Of a stretch of DNA of 64,000 nt, positions 27,879 to 35,820 are shown piece by piece (positions within the stretch are counted from its first letter, which is position 1; every line of letters starts with the position of its first letter). Source of the DNA: Alteromonas stellipolaris (lineage in GTDB: Bacteria; Pseudomonadota; Gammaproteobacteria; Enterobacterales; Alteromonadaceae); NCBI RefSeq assembly GCF_001562115.1, contig NZ_CP013926.1:2666001-2730000 (forward strand). Direction: 5' to 3'. Position numbers and translations under genes: made by a program. The notes beneath the pieces were generated by a model. That model saw only the letters and a list, made by a program, of their open reading frames with translations. It did no database searches and had not been told where the DNA came from.

Positions 27879-27943
27879 GGTAGCTCCTCTTCAATCATGA
27901 TAGTCCGGTAATATTGAAACGCTAAAAGCAAATGATGAGATCA

Positions 27944-28294
27944 TTAAATTTGCTGTGCAAATTCCTCTGGTTCCATCACTTCACCTTCCTCTCCTGGTAC
28001 CGGACAAACCATCACCGTAAGGTTATCTTGCGTCATGCCGCCCACCCATTTGGTAAGAAAGTCTTTGGTAGAAATTTCCATCGCTTCACAGTCTGACCAG
28101 TCTTCAGTTGCCCATAGCAAAGCAAGAGATGATTCCGGCCATACTGGAATACCATCTTCATCGTCTGTCGTTAACATCACGCAACCATGTTCATCTTTAA
28201 GAATAAAAAGTTTGCCCGACGTTTTAATTAATTCAACGCTGGCTTCTAAGCGTTCGAATGCGTTCATCTGTAATAATGGGTGTTGAGTTGTCAT
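27944..28294 (-). CDS. DUF2750 family protein
   Basis: 116 residues, acidic and soluble. The pattern FERLEASVELIKTSGKLFILKDEHGCVMLTTDDEDGIPVWPESSLALLWA...STKDFLTKWVGGM is that of DUF2750 proteins, which have a small alpha/beta fold and no established role. Upstream AGAGAA serves as ribosome binding site. It lies 16 bases downstream of the HdfR-type LysR gene on the same strand and so may be co-transcribed with it. Confidence 0.88.
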   Translation of the reverse strand: MTTQHPLLQMNAFERLEASVELIKTSGKLFILKDEHGCVMLTTDDEDGIPVWPESSLALLWATEDWSDCEAMEISTKDFLTKWVGGMTQDNLTVMVCPVPGEEGEVMEPEEFAQQI

Positions 28295-28310
28295 AATTTT
28301 CTCTTTGCTA

Positions 28311-29147
28311 TTAGGCTGGGTGTATGGCCGATACGCTGGTAATTAAGGCTTCTAGCCCTACACGCCTGACTTGTTTCATGGTGTGAAGATAAACTTTCAT
28401 GGTTATACCTTCTAAAGGCTGTATTAGTGAAATTGCGATAGTTGGATCAAGTTGATTTACCGCTCCTTCAGGAAGTACAGCAACGCCACCCTCATATTGT
28501 AGGTTATTAAGCGCTAAGTTGAGCGAGTTCGTACGTAATTTAGCATCACGAAGTTGAGGGTATAACGTAAGCAATAGATCTCTGGCTTTGCTGCCCCAAT
28601 CAATGGCTACAAACTCTGCCGCGTCGACTACATCACTGCCTTCGCCAATTCGGTATAACCCTAATTGGTTTTCTAGTAACACTTCACTTTTAACTTCTTC
28701 TGACTTTAGCGGCTCGGTTGAAAAAGCCAAATCAGTTACCCGCTCGTGCAATTGACGAGACAGGCCATCGAGAGAAAGTACTTCTGCTTTAACAGACCAA
28801 TCAGGAAATGTGTTATGAAGGTGGCTTAAGGTGGTAGGCAACATTAATTCACTGGCTAACTGCGTTGCCCCGCATACCACATATTCAGAAGACTGAATTT
28901 GCAGTTCTTGCTTGGCTTCATTTAGCGTACTGCAAAGCTGCCGTGCGTACGGCAACAGCTTTTCACCCGATTGGGTTAGCTGAATACTATTTCGCTGACG
29001 TATGAAAAGCGTGGTATGAAAGTATTCTTCTAGCAACTTGATCCGCGCACTTACCGCAGATTGCGTTAAATAAAGATTTTCAGCTGCTTTGCCAAAATGT
29101 CGGGTTTTTGCAACTTCAATAAATGTGGTGAGAAAGCGTATATCCAT
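28311..29147 (-). CDS. hdfR: LysR-type regulator, HdfR-like
   Basis: 278 residues from the ATG at 29147 (MDIRFLTTFIEVAKTRHFGKAAENLYLTQ), chosen because the upstream in-frame extension is not homologous to anything in LysR proteins. The N-terminal winged helix-turn-helix (LYLTQSAVSARIKLLEEYFHTTLFIRQRN, LTQSGEKLLPYA) closely resembles E. coli HdfR, a repressor of the flagellar master operon flhDC. The rest is the periplasmic-binding-like effector domain. The assignment is supported by context: in E. coli hdfR is next to and divergent from maoP, and a maoP homologue lies just to the right here. Target genes in this organism are unknown. Confidence 0.82.
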   Translation of the reverse strand: MDIRFLTTFIEVAKTRHFGKAAENLYLTQSAVSARIKLLEEYFHTTLFIRQRNSIQLTQSGEKLLPYARQLCSTLNEAKQELQIQSSEYVVCGATQLASELMLPTTLSHLHNTFPDWSVKAEVLSLDGLSRQLHERVTDLAFSTEPLKSEEVKSEVLLENQLGLYRIGEGSDVVDAAEFVAIDWGSKARDLLLTLYPQLRDAKLRTNSLNLALNNLQYEGGVAVLPEGAVNQLDPTIAISLIQPLEGITMKVYLHTMKQVRRVGLEALITSVSAIHPA

Positions 29148-29221
29148 GCTTCTTACAAAACCGATAAATAAGTGATTGTAAATTGTCACAGATAATACGG
29201 CATGTAAACACAAAAGCACAG

Positions 29222-29250
29222 CAACGCACTGCTATAAAAGCAGTGCGTTG
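29222..29250 (-). terminator. Perfect 12-bp stem hairpin
   Basis: CAACGCACTGCT (29222-29233) and AGCAGTGCGTTG (29239-29250) form a perfect 12-bp stem with a 5-base loop. On the minus strand it follows the 55-residue gene and precedes hdfR, with a short CTTTTG after the stem; on + it is followed by TATTTATTTT. It likely separates the small gene from hdfR. Confidence 0.7.
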
Positions 29251-29275
29251 TATTTATTTTCAACTAAGAAGCGCA

Positions 29276-29443
29276 TTAACTGCCTTCGTGCATCAAACGG
29301 CGCTGTTTCTCTCGACGTTGTAAGTCACGATTCTGTTTATTCTTTACGCTTTGGTGGCGCTTAGTGCCCACCTTCTTGGTGTGAAAGTTTTCCTCTTCTA
29401 CCGAGTCCAATTCTTCACTTTGGTAACGATAGTCTTTACTCAT
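29276..29443 (-). CDS. Small basic protein, 55 residues, between hdfR and maoP
   Basis: A short frame not long enough for usual cut-offs: ATG at 29443, TAA at 29276-29278, 55 residues. The N-terminal third is acidic (SKDYRYQSEELDSVEEENF), the rest strongly basic (HTKKVGTKRHQSVKNKQNR, then LQRREKQRRLM). An AGAGATAG stretch lies just upstream of the ATG, and a perfect hairpin follows the stop. Small proteins with an acidic head and KRHQ..KNKQ..R basic tail occur widely in gammaproteobacteria, but I do not know a function. Position suggests a nucleic-acid-binding role linked to maoP/hdfR only by inference. Confidence 0.68.
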   Translation of the reverse strand: MSKDYRYQSEELDSVEEENFHTKKVGTKRHQSVKNKQNRDLQRREKQRRLMHEGS

Positions 29444-29831
29444 GTCTATCTCTAGGTTATTGCCACTTCGTCATTATTATCTTGGCGCCAAAAATAGAAA
29501 ACGAATTTTTCTCATCGTTGCGACAATAATTTTTTGTAGTGAGTTTTGGTCATGTATTTCGCTTCGTCGTCTCAATTCACCTACACCTGACCGCCCTTTC
29601 ATCGCCACATCACAACAATTACAAAATAAATTAAATTTCAATAACTTGAGCATCTTAAAAAGGAGCAGAATCTGTAAATTCACGTTTTTCACGCCCCATA
29701 AACTCGTACATTTTTTGGCGTTATATTTTCCAACAAAATTTTTTATTGAGAAGGAAAAAATGTTTTGTTTTATGTTCTGATTCTTTTGTCTTAAAAGTTC
29801 GCTTGAAGACAACTCAATGCTGGGTACAACC
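29444..29831. other. AT-rich intergenic region upstream of maoP
   Basis: About 390 bases without a gene I would support. Two weak open frames on opposite strands lack plausible protein character. The stretch 29690-29790 is very AT-rich (A and T runs) and probably carries the maoP promoter. In E. coli the maoP-hdfR intergenic region carries maoS, the cis site on which MaoP acts; a counterpart could lie here but I cannot identify it by eye. Confidence 0.4.
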
Positions 29832-30191
29832 ATGAAAAATTTATCAATTCGCGTTTCTCAAAAACCTTTTATAGATAGACAAAAATTTCCTTATGGCTTT
29901 CGAAAATCTGGCGACTTCAGTATTGGTGAGGCAGATATACTAACCGGTTATGGAAAGACCTTACTGGCACTAGAATGCGGGGAGCTATCACCAGAGACAG
30001 ATGATGAGCGTCACTTTCTAGACTTTATCAGTGGTAAAGTGGAAGCTGAAAACGCTTTAGAGCGCACTTGGGCCAAGTACGTACGCTTATCTCGAGGCAA
30101 GAAACACTTCTACACATTACATAGCAGCGCTGCGAGTAACCAATCGGATTACGATGAAGATTACAGCGATGAAGCATTCGATGTAGCCTAA
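29832..30191 (+). CDS. maoP: MaoP family protein (DUF413), Ori macrodomain organiser
   Basis: 119 residues from ATG 29832 (an in-frame ATG at 29817 is possible; homologue length favours the shorter). The core FIDRQKFPYGFRKSGDFSIGEADILTGYGKTLLALECGELSPETDDERHFLDFISGKVEAENALERTWAKYVRLSRGKKHFYTL aligns with E. coli MaoP/YifE ([23 protein letters not shown]...E..WSKYM...KRFHTL). MaoP with its maoS site organises the Ori macrodomain of the chromosome. The acidic tail (DYDEDYSDEAFD) is also family-like. If the role is conserved, this part of the chromosome would be near the origin; that is an inference. Confidence 0.85.
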   Translation: MKNLSIRVSQKPFIDRQKFPYGFRKSGDFSIGEADILTGYGKTLLALECGELSPETDDERHFLDFISGKVEAENALERTWAKYVRLSRGKKHFYTLHSSAASNQSDYDEDYSDEAFDVA

Positions 30192-30212
30192 TTTTAGATT
30201 CGACCTCTTATC

Positions 30213-30240
30213 AACCAGCTTGGTGCAAATCGGGCTGGTT
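30213..30240 (+). terminator. Probable terminator after maoP
   Basis: AACCAGC (30213-30219) and GCTGGTT (30234-30240) form a 7-bp stem with a 14-base loop, followed by ACCTTTATTTG. Placed 22 bases after the maoP stop. The weak T-run makes this moderate. Confidence 0.5.
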
Positions 30241-30462
30241 ACCTTTATTTGTGATATTTCCCTCGCTATTCAACCTGTTTGTTGATCCATATCTAGATTG
30301 CGCCCGAACAAATCTTTGCATATTTGTAATGTTCAAACAGATGGTTCTATATTAATAACTTAGCATTGTGAAATTGCTATTTTACGCAAACCACGCTGTT
30401 AGAAAAATAGTAGAACAATATCTAATGAATTACCCAAGCCTGAAGGCAAAGGAGGCGCAGCG

Positions 30463-31206
30463 ATGATGGTGTCATATAAACAGATTAAACATTTTTCAAT
30501 TCATGCTACCGATAAGGACATAGGCGGCGTACGAGATATACTTTTCGACGATAAAGATTTCGTTGTTAGATATGTAGTTGCCGATACAAATACGTGGCTT
30601 CCCCTAAGCAGGAAAGTGGTTATTTCACCTATTTCGGTCACACGTGTTGATCGGGAAGAAGAAACCGTTGATGTATCCATGACGGCAGACACGCTTAAAA
30701 ACAGCCCATCAATTGACGAGCACAAACCAGTTTCAAGAGAATTCGAAGAAACGCTATTTCGTTACTTTGGCTACGGCTATTACTGGATTGGCCCTGGCGC
30801 GTGGGGCGATTTCGCTCACCCAAACCAACTAGCCGATCCTGAGTTAGCAGCCATGGGTAAAGAGGAGTTAGATAATAAACCTGACAATCATCTAAGAGCT
30901 TGCGGCGAAATCAGTGGTTACGAAGTGGCCACCCAAGACGACAATGTTGGGCACATCAGCGATTTCATATTTGATACTGAAGGTTGGCAAATTCAGTTGT
31001 TAGTGGTAGATACAAACAACTGGCTACCGGGTGGTAAAAAGCTTGCAGTACTGCCCTCAGACATCAAGAATATCGATTGGTCTTCACATAATGTCTCGGT
31101 CGTCCTAACCCACGAGGGGTTGATGGCTAGACCGGAAGTTGACCTTGATAAATTGGGTGACACTGCATACGTAGAGGCCTTGATAGCGAATGCGAAGCTT
31201 GTCTAA
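30463..31206 (+). CDS. Double PRC-barrel domain protein
   Basis: 247 residues with two similar halves: IHATDKDIGGVRDILFDDKDFVVRYVVADTNTWLP (~12-47) and VATQDDNVGHISDFIFDTEGWQIQLLVVDTNNWLPGGKKLAVLP (~152-197). Both are PRC-barrel repeats, beta-rich modules related to the photosynthetic reaction centre H subunit and RimM and used as stress or protein-interaction domains. The middle has an aromatic-glycine segment (FRYFGYGYYWIGPGAWGDF) typical of this subfamily. AAAGGAGG lies 7-8 bases before the ATG. Soluble, single gene; role unknown, often linked to osmotic or general stress. Confidence 0.87.
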   Translation: MMVSYKQIKHFSIHATDKDIGGVRDILFDDKDFVVRYVVADTNTWLPLSRKVVISPISVTRVDREEETVDVSMTADTLKNSPSIDEHKPVSREFEETLFRYFGYGYYWIGPGAWGDFAHPNQLADPELAAMGKEELDNKPDNHLRACGEISGYEVATQDDNVGHISDFIFDTEGWQIQLLVVDTNNWLPGGKKLAVLPSDIKNIDWSSHNVSVVLTHEGLMARPEVDLDKLGDTAYVEALIANAKLV

Positions 31207-31268
31207 CTAAGTCGAGTGCCATTTGAGCAAGAGCGATTAACTGTCTTTTAGCAAACTTTTAACTAAGG

Positions 31269-31604
31269 TTAATCGTTCTGAGCGCAAAAGAACTTGTGGA
31301 GCAGGCCAATAGTTTGCTTCACTCTTTCGTCGGCTAGCCGATAGTAAATGGTTTGTCCGTCACGGCGTGTGGCCACCATTTTTGATTCTCTTAATAGGGC
31401 CAAATGTTGTGAAATCACAGGCTGAGAAACGTCTACTTGGTCTAACATTTGGGTAACAGATAACTCTTTATCCACTAAAGAGCAAAGAACCATTAAACGG
31501 GTTTTATTCGCCAACTGCTTTAGATAGAGCTCAGCTTCCATTGTATATTGAGCCATTTCGCTCGTATCTACAGATAGATTATCAACGGCTAGATTATCAG
31601 TCAT
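31269..31604 (-). CDS. ArsR-family repressor with persulfide-sensor cysteines (SqrR/BigR-like)
   Basis: 111 residues with a single winged helix-turn-helix: LANKTRLMVLCSLVDKELSVTQMLDQVDVSQPVISQHLALLRESKMVATRRDGQTIYYRL. Only two cysteines exist, Cys41 (LMVLCSL) and Cys107 (KFFCAQND); both numbering and 66-residue spacing equal the Cys41/Cys107 pair of Rhodobacter SqrR, which forms a polysulfide bridge on exposure to persulfides and releases DNA. The metal-binding motif ELCVCDL of arsenic/cadmium ArsR proteins is absent. Divergent from a rhodanese gene with a 14-bp palindrome between them, so it probably represses that gene and itself and responds to sulfide-derived persulfide. Confidence 0.88.
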   Translation of the reverse strand: MTDNLAVDNLSVDTSEMAQYTMEAELYLKQLANKTRLMVLCSLVDKELSVTQMLDQVDVSQPVISQHLALLRESKMVATRRDGQTIYYRLADERVKQTIGLLHKFFCAQND

Positions 31605-31652
31605 AACAACTCACTTATAAATTTACGTAGACGAGCTACCAACCCGCCATAT

Positions 31653-31666
31653 TATACTAAAGTATA
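31653..31666. promoter_or_regulatory. Candidate ArsR/SqrR-like operator
   Basis: TATACT-AA-AGTATA is a perfect palindrome (6-bp arms, 2-base spacer) in the space between the divergent ArsR gene and the rhodanese gene, 49 bases upstream of the repressor start and ~125 upstream of the rhodanese start. AT-rich symmetric sites of this kind are typical of ArsR family operators. No other palindrome of this quality was seen between the two genes. Confidence 0.5.
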
Positions 31667-31792
31667 CTACTATAGCGGCGAACGCCAAAACTCAATGTCA
31701 TTTTTTTATAAAAAATATAATGAAAATAGGTGCTAGAAAATATAACCACTTCCTTATATAGTAAACTCATCATTATTTTTCAAGGTGTTCTA

Positions 31793-32143
31793 ATGTTAAT
31801 TGATATCACTACTAGACTCGCTAATATCCCTTTCCCGCTACGTTGTATTACGGCTAAAGAAGCGATGCAGGAAATATCTTCTAATCATGGTTTATTACTT
31901 GATGTTCGTGAGCCCGCAGAGGCAGCGTCTAGCCCGGTTGAAGCTGCATTAAATATTCCTCGTGGCGTGATAGAGATGAAAGTTATCGAAAAATGTAAAG
32001 ATGCTAAGTTTCCAATCTATATTCATTGCGCCTCGGGTATTCGCGCCAAATTAGCAGCCGAACAGCTAATGAACATGGGGTATGACAACGTGAGCGTGGT
32101 AACCTGTTCAATAGGCGATATTAAGCAAGCCACCGACGCATAA
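31793..32143 (+). CDS. Single-domain rhodanese (thiosulfate sulfurtransferase)
   Basis: 116 residues from the ATG at 31793, preceded by AAGGTG; the longer frame starting at 31730 adds residues foreign to rhodaneses. Features: ITAKEAMQEI, LLLDVREPAEAA (DVRE motif), ALNIPRGVIEMKV and the active-site loop HCASGIRAKLAAEQLMNMGY, in which Cys carries the persulfide (CxxxxR). Rhodaneses move sulfane sulfur between thiosulfate, glutathione persulfide and acceptors. Being divergent from an SqrR-like persulfide repressor, it likely serves in sulfide or persulfide detoxification. Cytoplasmic; no signal peptide. Confidence 0.9.
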   Translation: MLIDITTRLANIPFPLRCITAKEAMQEISSNHGLLLDVREPAEAASSPVEAALNIPRGVIEMKVIEKCKDAKFPIYIHCASGIRAKLAAEQLMNMGYDNVSVVTCSIGDIKQATDA

Positions 32144-32215
32144 GCGCTGACAGCCTCTGGTCGCTTGTGGTATAACCGCTCTATACAGTGACAGAATAAT
32201 CGATTAGAGCTCGCG

Positions 32216-33151
32216 ATGTTAAAATCTACGTTAGAACAATGGCGCATGTTTAAGGCTGTGGTAGATGCTGGAGGCTTCAATCAAGCTGCCGCATTAGTGC
32301 ACAAGAGCCAATCTAGTGTGCATCATGCGGTTCAAAAGTTAGAAAATGCCATTGGCGTTGTGCTGTTCGAAAACAGTGGTCGTAAGGTAAAATTGTCCCC
32401 TCAAGGGGAGTTGATGTATCGTCGAGCAGCGTTCGTTTTGAATGAAGCTCAAAAGTTAGAAGCGGTAGCGGCTAGCTTACAAGCAGGAACTGAAACACTT
32501 CTTCGTATCGCCGTTGATATTATTTTTCCATCAGACTTACTCTATAACGTACTAAGCAAGGTGTCTGAAGAATTCCCGCTGCTGCGTATCGAGATTGAAG
32601 AAACTGTATTAAGCGGCGCAAACTCCCTACTAGATAGTGGCAATGTCGATATCGCAATTTCACCTTTCCCCTACCCCGGCGGTTTCAGTGAAGATTTATG
32701 CGAGATAGACTTTGCCGCGGTAGCACATGTCAACCATCCTCTGCACGCACTCGACCGCGCATTAACATTAGAAGATCTCAAGTCGCATCGCCAAATAGTA
32801 GTAAGAGATTCATCGGCTGAACGTAAAGTTGATGCAGGTTGGCTTGGCGCCGATCAGCGCTGGACGGTTAGCCACATTAGAACGTCGGTAGATATGATTT
32901 CTCAAGGGCTTGGGTTTGCTTGGATCCCTATCGCTATCATCAAAAAAGAATTAGAAGAAGGGCTGTTGCTGCCGCTTCCAATTGATAGCAACAGTGGGTT
33001 ACGCCGCGCCATGCTTTATCTTACATTTGAAGATGGTGACGGCCTAGGGCCCGCAGCAAGAAGCTTTATCGGTGAACTTAGATATCAATCGATGCAGCTT
33101 CCTTCTGCTGATGGCATGCTTGATCAATGTACAGAGTCTCTGCATCGTTAG
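32216..33151 (+). CDS. LysR-family transcriptional regulator
   Basis: 311 residues. N-terminal winged helix (LEQWRMFKAVVDAGGFNQAAALVHKSQSSVHHAVQKLENAIGVVLFENSGRKVKLSPQGELMYRRA), then a LysR substrate-binding domain with the paired lobes around LRIAVDIIFPSDLLYNVLSKVSEEFP and the C-terminal SQGLGFAWIPIAIIKKELEEG. Located 72 bases after the rhodanese on the same strand, so it may be on the same transcript, but no functional link is evident. Effector unknown. Confidence 0.92.
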   Translation: MLKSTLEQWRMFKAVVDAGGFNQAAALVHKSQSSVHHAVQKLENAIGVVLFENSGRKVKLSPQGELMYRRAAFVLNEAQKLEAVAASLQAGTETLLRIAVDIIFPSDLLYNVLSKVSEEFPLLRIEIEETVLSGANSLLDSGNVDIAISPFPYPGGFSEDLCEIDFAAVAHVNHPLHALDRALTLEDLKSHRQIVVRDSSAERKVDAGWLGADQRWTVSHIRTSVDMISQGLGFAWIPIAIIKKELEEGLLLPLPIDSNSGLRRAMLYLTFEDGDGLGPAARSFIGELRYQSMQLPSADGMLDQCTESLHR

Positions 33152-33277
33152 CATAAGCTGTGGGAACACGGTTATAGCAAAAGTGTTATAGCCAAGCTGT
33201 ACTTAACGTAAAACCTCAGAAGCAAGAACTCGGGTATTTTAACCAATATCTAGTTTGTCCAATTCCAAGTATAGCCA

Positions 33278-33304
33278 GCGCTTGGTTTACCCAATACCAA
33301 GCGC
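33278..33304. terminator. 8-bp perfect hairpin overlapping the exoD stop
   Basis: GCGCTTGG (33278-33285) and CCAAGCGC (33297-33304) are perfectly complementary, loop of 11 bases containing the exoD stop codon at 33287-33289. The convergent LysR gene ends at 33151. No T-run follows on either strand, so true intrinsic termination is doubtful; it may instead protect the mRNA 3' end. Confidence 0.35.
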
Positions 33305-33892
33305 AATTTGTTGGCCGCCATACAAGAAACCAAATAGAGCAATGGATAGCCCAAAGAGTGCTACAGCGCCGTCATCCGTTGCCATACCTATAGCCATAAT
33401 CAATACGGCGAACGCCGGTATTAACCCCATGAAGGGTACTAATTCTAATGGTACCATCAACAATCCACACGCCGCGCAGCTAAGTGCAATCAATGAACGA
33501 AACACTGGTTGACGCATAAAAAACCACCGTGGCATTAAGAATCGGTCAAATCGCACCGCCACAGGTTTCATTTTATTCACCAAAAATTCAATTCTATCAG
33601 CGTCCATTTCAATTTTCATAATGGTAGCGGGAAGCCACGGATGACGGCGACCGAGTAAAATTTGCATTGCTATCAGTAAAATTGTCACACCGGTTATGGT
33701 AGGTACACCAGGAATGGCTCCTATGGGCGTTGCTGCAATAAACGCAGGTAAAGCCAACATGGGTCCAAACCCCCTCTTTTCCATGGCATTCCAGAACTCG
33801 GAAAACGCCATGGCGTCGGTAGTGTTTTTGGGCTGCATCTTGCCCAACAACTCATAAAGTGTCATTGACCTTGCGCCAGTTTCCTCAAACAT
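33287..33892 (-). CDS. ExoD family membrane protein
   Basis: 201 residues, matching the ExoD family (named for a Rhizobium exopolysaccharide/alkali-tolerance locus). The pattern FGPMLALPAFIAATPIGAIPGVPTITGVTILLIAMQILLGRRHPWLPATI is diagnostic, followed by RFLMPRW and hydrophobic segments at ~55-80, ~135-155 and ~158-195, i.e. an integral inner-membrane protein with several helices. Function in this organism unknown; polysaccharide production or cell-envelope homeostasis is only suggested by the family name. Single gene with GGGAATAAAA upstream. Confidence 0.9.
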   Translation of the reverse strand: MFEETGARSMTLYELLGKMQPKNTTDAMAFSEFWNAMEKRGFGPMLALPAFIAATPIGAIPGVPTITGVTILLIAMQILLGRRHPWLPATIMKIEMDADRIEFLVNKMKPVAVRFDRFLMPRWFFMRQPVFRSLIALSCAACGLLMVPLELVPFMGLIPAFAVLIMAIGMATDDGAVALFGLSIALFGFLYGGQQIALGIG

Positions 33893-34202
33893 TTTTATTC
33901 CCTATTTATGGCTTGAAGCTTATGCCCCATTTCCATTGAAACCTATGCGTCTTGTGTGATAGCGAAGCGCAATACGCTTTGGGTATTCCATCAAAAATTA
34001 AATTAATTCAGCAGTATTTCCGAGCTCAACGATTATATTTTGCGCTAACCCGTAAATAAAAATCTGAGATAAATTTTTCAGAAAAATACGTACAAGCGCT
34101 GAATTTTCGCGTTTGGTTATAGAACTACTGTGAGATTGATAATGCGATAACTGTGCCACTGGAGTGGGTCAGCGTTCAAATTTGTGCTTTTTTGGTAGCA
34201 AT

Positions 34203-34218
34203 CGGCACAATATGTGCT
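34203..34218 (+). promoter_or_regulatory. Weak candidate sigma-54 promoter
   Basis: CGGCACAATATGTGCT keeps the essential GG and GC dinucleotides of TGGCAC-N5-TTGC[AT] at the right spacing (12 bases from G to G), with two mismatches. It lies ~250 bases upstream of a sigma-54 activator gene, so autoregulation is conceivable. Chance occurrence is quite possible. Confidence 0.25.
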
Positions 34219-34322
34219 TTATCAGGAAAAGATATGTCAGTGTGTGAATTATGTTTAGCTAGCCCTCTTTTGCATGATGCGAGGATCGCATCTTGAGGTC
34301 AGCCCCAAGATATTGCTGCCCA

Positions 34323-34340
34323 ACTCAACCAAAGTTGAGT
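34323..34340. repeat. Inverted repeat ACTCAAC/GTTGAGT
   Basis: Perfect 7-base arms with a CAAA spacer (34323-34329, 34334-34340), about 130 bases upstream of the sigma-54 regulator start. Could be an operator or a short RNA stem; no T-run follows. Confidence 0.4.
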
Positions 34341-34471
34341 ATGAATGCGACAACGTCTGCGTTTGAATGTAATAATGCACAAATAATTATAAAATCTGGT
34401 CAACTTACCCATCCAATGTGCTGAGACAAGCTATCAGGAAGTGGTTGGTCAATTAAAAAAGGGATATTCAA

Positions 34472-35803
34472 GTGTTAACTGTTTTACTTGTAGATGATGA
34501 TGCCGAGTTTACCGAGGTGGCCTGCACTATTATTGAGTTTCTCGGCCACGAAGTTCTAACTGCTGCCACATTAGGTGAAGCGCGAGACTGGTTAAAGAAA
34601 GAAACTTTCGACCATGTATTACTTGATTTCATGTTGCCAGATGGCAGCGGTGCACACTTGTTCGATGAACTTAACGCACTTCCCAAACGTCCACGCATTA
34701 CCCTTATTACCGGACACCCATCGGTAAAAGGCGTCATTAAAGGTTTATGCGGCCCCAATATTGATTACCTTGTTAAGCCTATTCAACGTGAAGACATTGA
34801 AGCAGTATTAACGGGGAAACCTAAAGTTGCTGAAGATACCAGCGAAAAAATCGAAAAGCATTTCGACTTGCTTATTGGTGAATCTGCGCCAATGAAAGAA
34901 CTCTACAAATTAATTGAGAGAGTAAGCAGAACAAGCGCAAACGTTATGCTACTTGGCGAAAGTGGTGTAGGTAAAGAGGTGGTTGCAGCCGCCATTCACC
35001 GCGCTTCAGAAAGTGAAGGCCCTTACGTAGTGACCAACTGCGGTGCCTTTTCAAAAGAATTGATTGGTAGTGAATTATTTGGCCACGAGAAAGGCGCATT
35101 TACAGGCGCAGTTGGACGTAAAGAAGGTGTTTTCGAACAAGCTGAAGGCGGATGTTTGTTCTTGGATGAAATCACTGAGATGCCTATCGACATGCAGCCA
35201 AACTTACTGCGCGTATTGGAAAACAAAGTGGTTATCCGTGTTGGCGGTACTAAAACTATCCCGGTCAATTGCCGCGTGGTGTCAGCGACCAACCGAACCA
35301 TGGAAGAAATAGCACAAAGCAAAGTGCTGCGTGAAGATATCTACTTCAGACTTGCGGTGTTTCCAATCACCATACCCACTTTGCGCGAACGCAAAGAAGA
35401 TATCCCTCTATTAGCAAAAACCTTTATTGAAGAATTTAATAAAGATAATGGCTCTAAATTTAGTTGGCAAGAAAGCCAGCTAAACACGTTACAAGCCTAC
35501 GATTGGCCAGGTAACGTACGTGAATTGCGCCACTTTGTTCATCGCGCCGCCATTATGAGCGATCCGACAAAACAGGTAATAGAGCTTCCTAAAACGATTG
35601 AATCGCCTTTTGCTAAAAAACAAAGTACAGCGCCAGCACTCCAAGCAGGACGTACTATTGAAGATGTTGAAAAGGAACTTATTTACGCAACGCTTGAGAA
35701 GGTTAATGGGAATAAAACCATGGCCGCTGAGATGCTTGGCATAAGTACCAAGACCCTATACAACCGACTTCACGCGTATGGCGATTTGGTCAAAGAAGAC
35801 TAG
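34472..35803 (+). CDS. Sigma-54-dependent response regulator (NtrC/AtoC type)
   Basis: 443 residues, GTG start with GGGAT upstream. Receiver domain 1-~120 (LLVDDDAEF; phosphoacceptor Asp52 in LLDFMLPDG; KP at ~100). AAA+ domain ~135-370 with Walker A GESGVGKE (~160), the sigma-54-contacting GAFTGA loop (~208-213), Walker B CLFLDEI, and sensor LREDIYFRLAVFPITIP. C-terminal Fis-type helix-turn-helix (NKTMAAEMLGISTKTLYNRLHAYG). Activates sigma-54 promoters when phosphorylated. It is followed 17 bases later by a DHp-only mini-protein and a histidine kinase, forming the front of a multi-gene signalling cluster. Confidence 0.95.
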   Translation: MLTVLLVDDDAEFTEVACTIIEFLGHEVLTAATLGEARDWLKKETFDHVLLDFMLPDGSGAHLFDELNALPKRPRITLITGHPSVKGVIKGLCGPNIDYLVKPIQREDIEAVLTGKPKVAEDTSEKIEKHFDLLIGESAPMKELYKLIERVSRTSANVMLLGESGVGKEVVAAAIHRASESEGPYVVTNCGAFSKELIGSELFGHEKGAFTGAVGRKEGVFEQAEGGCLFLDEITEMPIDMQPNLLRVLENKVVIRVGGTKTIPVNCRVVSATNRTMEEIAQSKVLREDIYFRLAVFPITIPTLRERKEDIPLLAKTFIEEFNKDNGSKFSWQESQLNTLQAYDWPGNVRELRHFVHRAAIMSDPTKQVIELPKTIESPFAKKQSTAPALQAGRTIEDVEKELIYATLEKVNGNKTMAAEMLGISTKTLYNRLHAYGDLVKED

Positions 35804-35820
35804 TAAGGCAGGAAAAAGTT

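Larger units (their letters stand above)
33893..34471. other. 579-base intergenic region upstream of the sigma-54 regulator
   Basis: No gene supported. Contains the exoD promoter side, a weak sigma-54-like element (34203-34218), an ACTCAAC-CAAA-GTTGAGT inverted repeat at 34323-34340, and a looser ATCTTG/CAAGAT pair around 34290-34315. It is long for this gene-dense window and probably holds the regulatory region of the signalling cluster. Confidence 0.45.

Noticed and set aside
29442..29780. Open frame of 112 residues on + before maoP
   Set aside because: Overlaps the start of the 55-residue gene on the other strand, contains Phe/Lys-rich run from AT-rich DNA and no family pattern.
29477..29833. 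Open frame of 118 residues on - before maoP
   Set aside because: Product is an AT-driven Lys/Asn/Phe run, opposite to the expected maoP promoter.
31234..31275. Possible terminator CGATTAAC/GTTAATCG between PRC-barrel and arsR genes
   Set aside because: The loop is 26 bases and the arm overlaps the arsR stop; too weak to list as a terminator.
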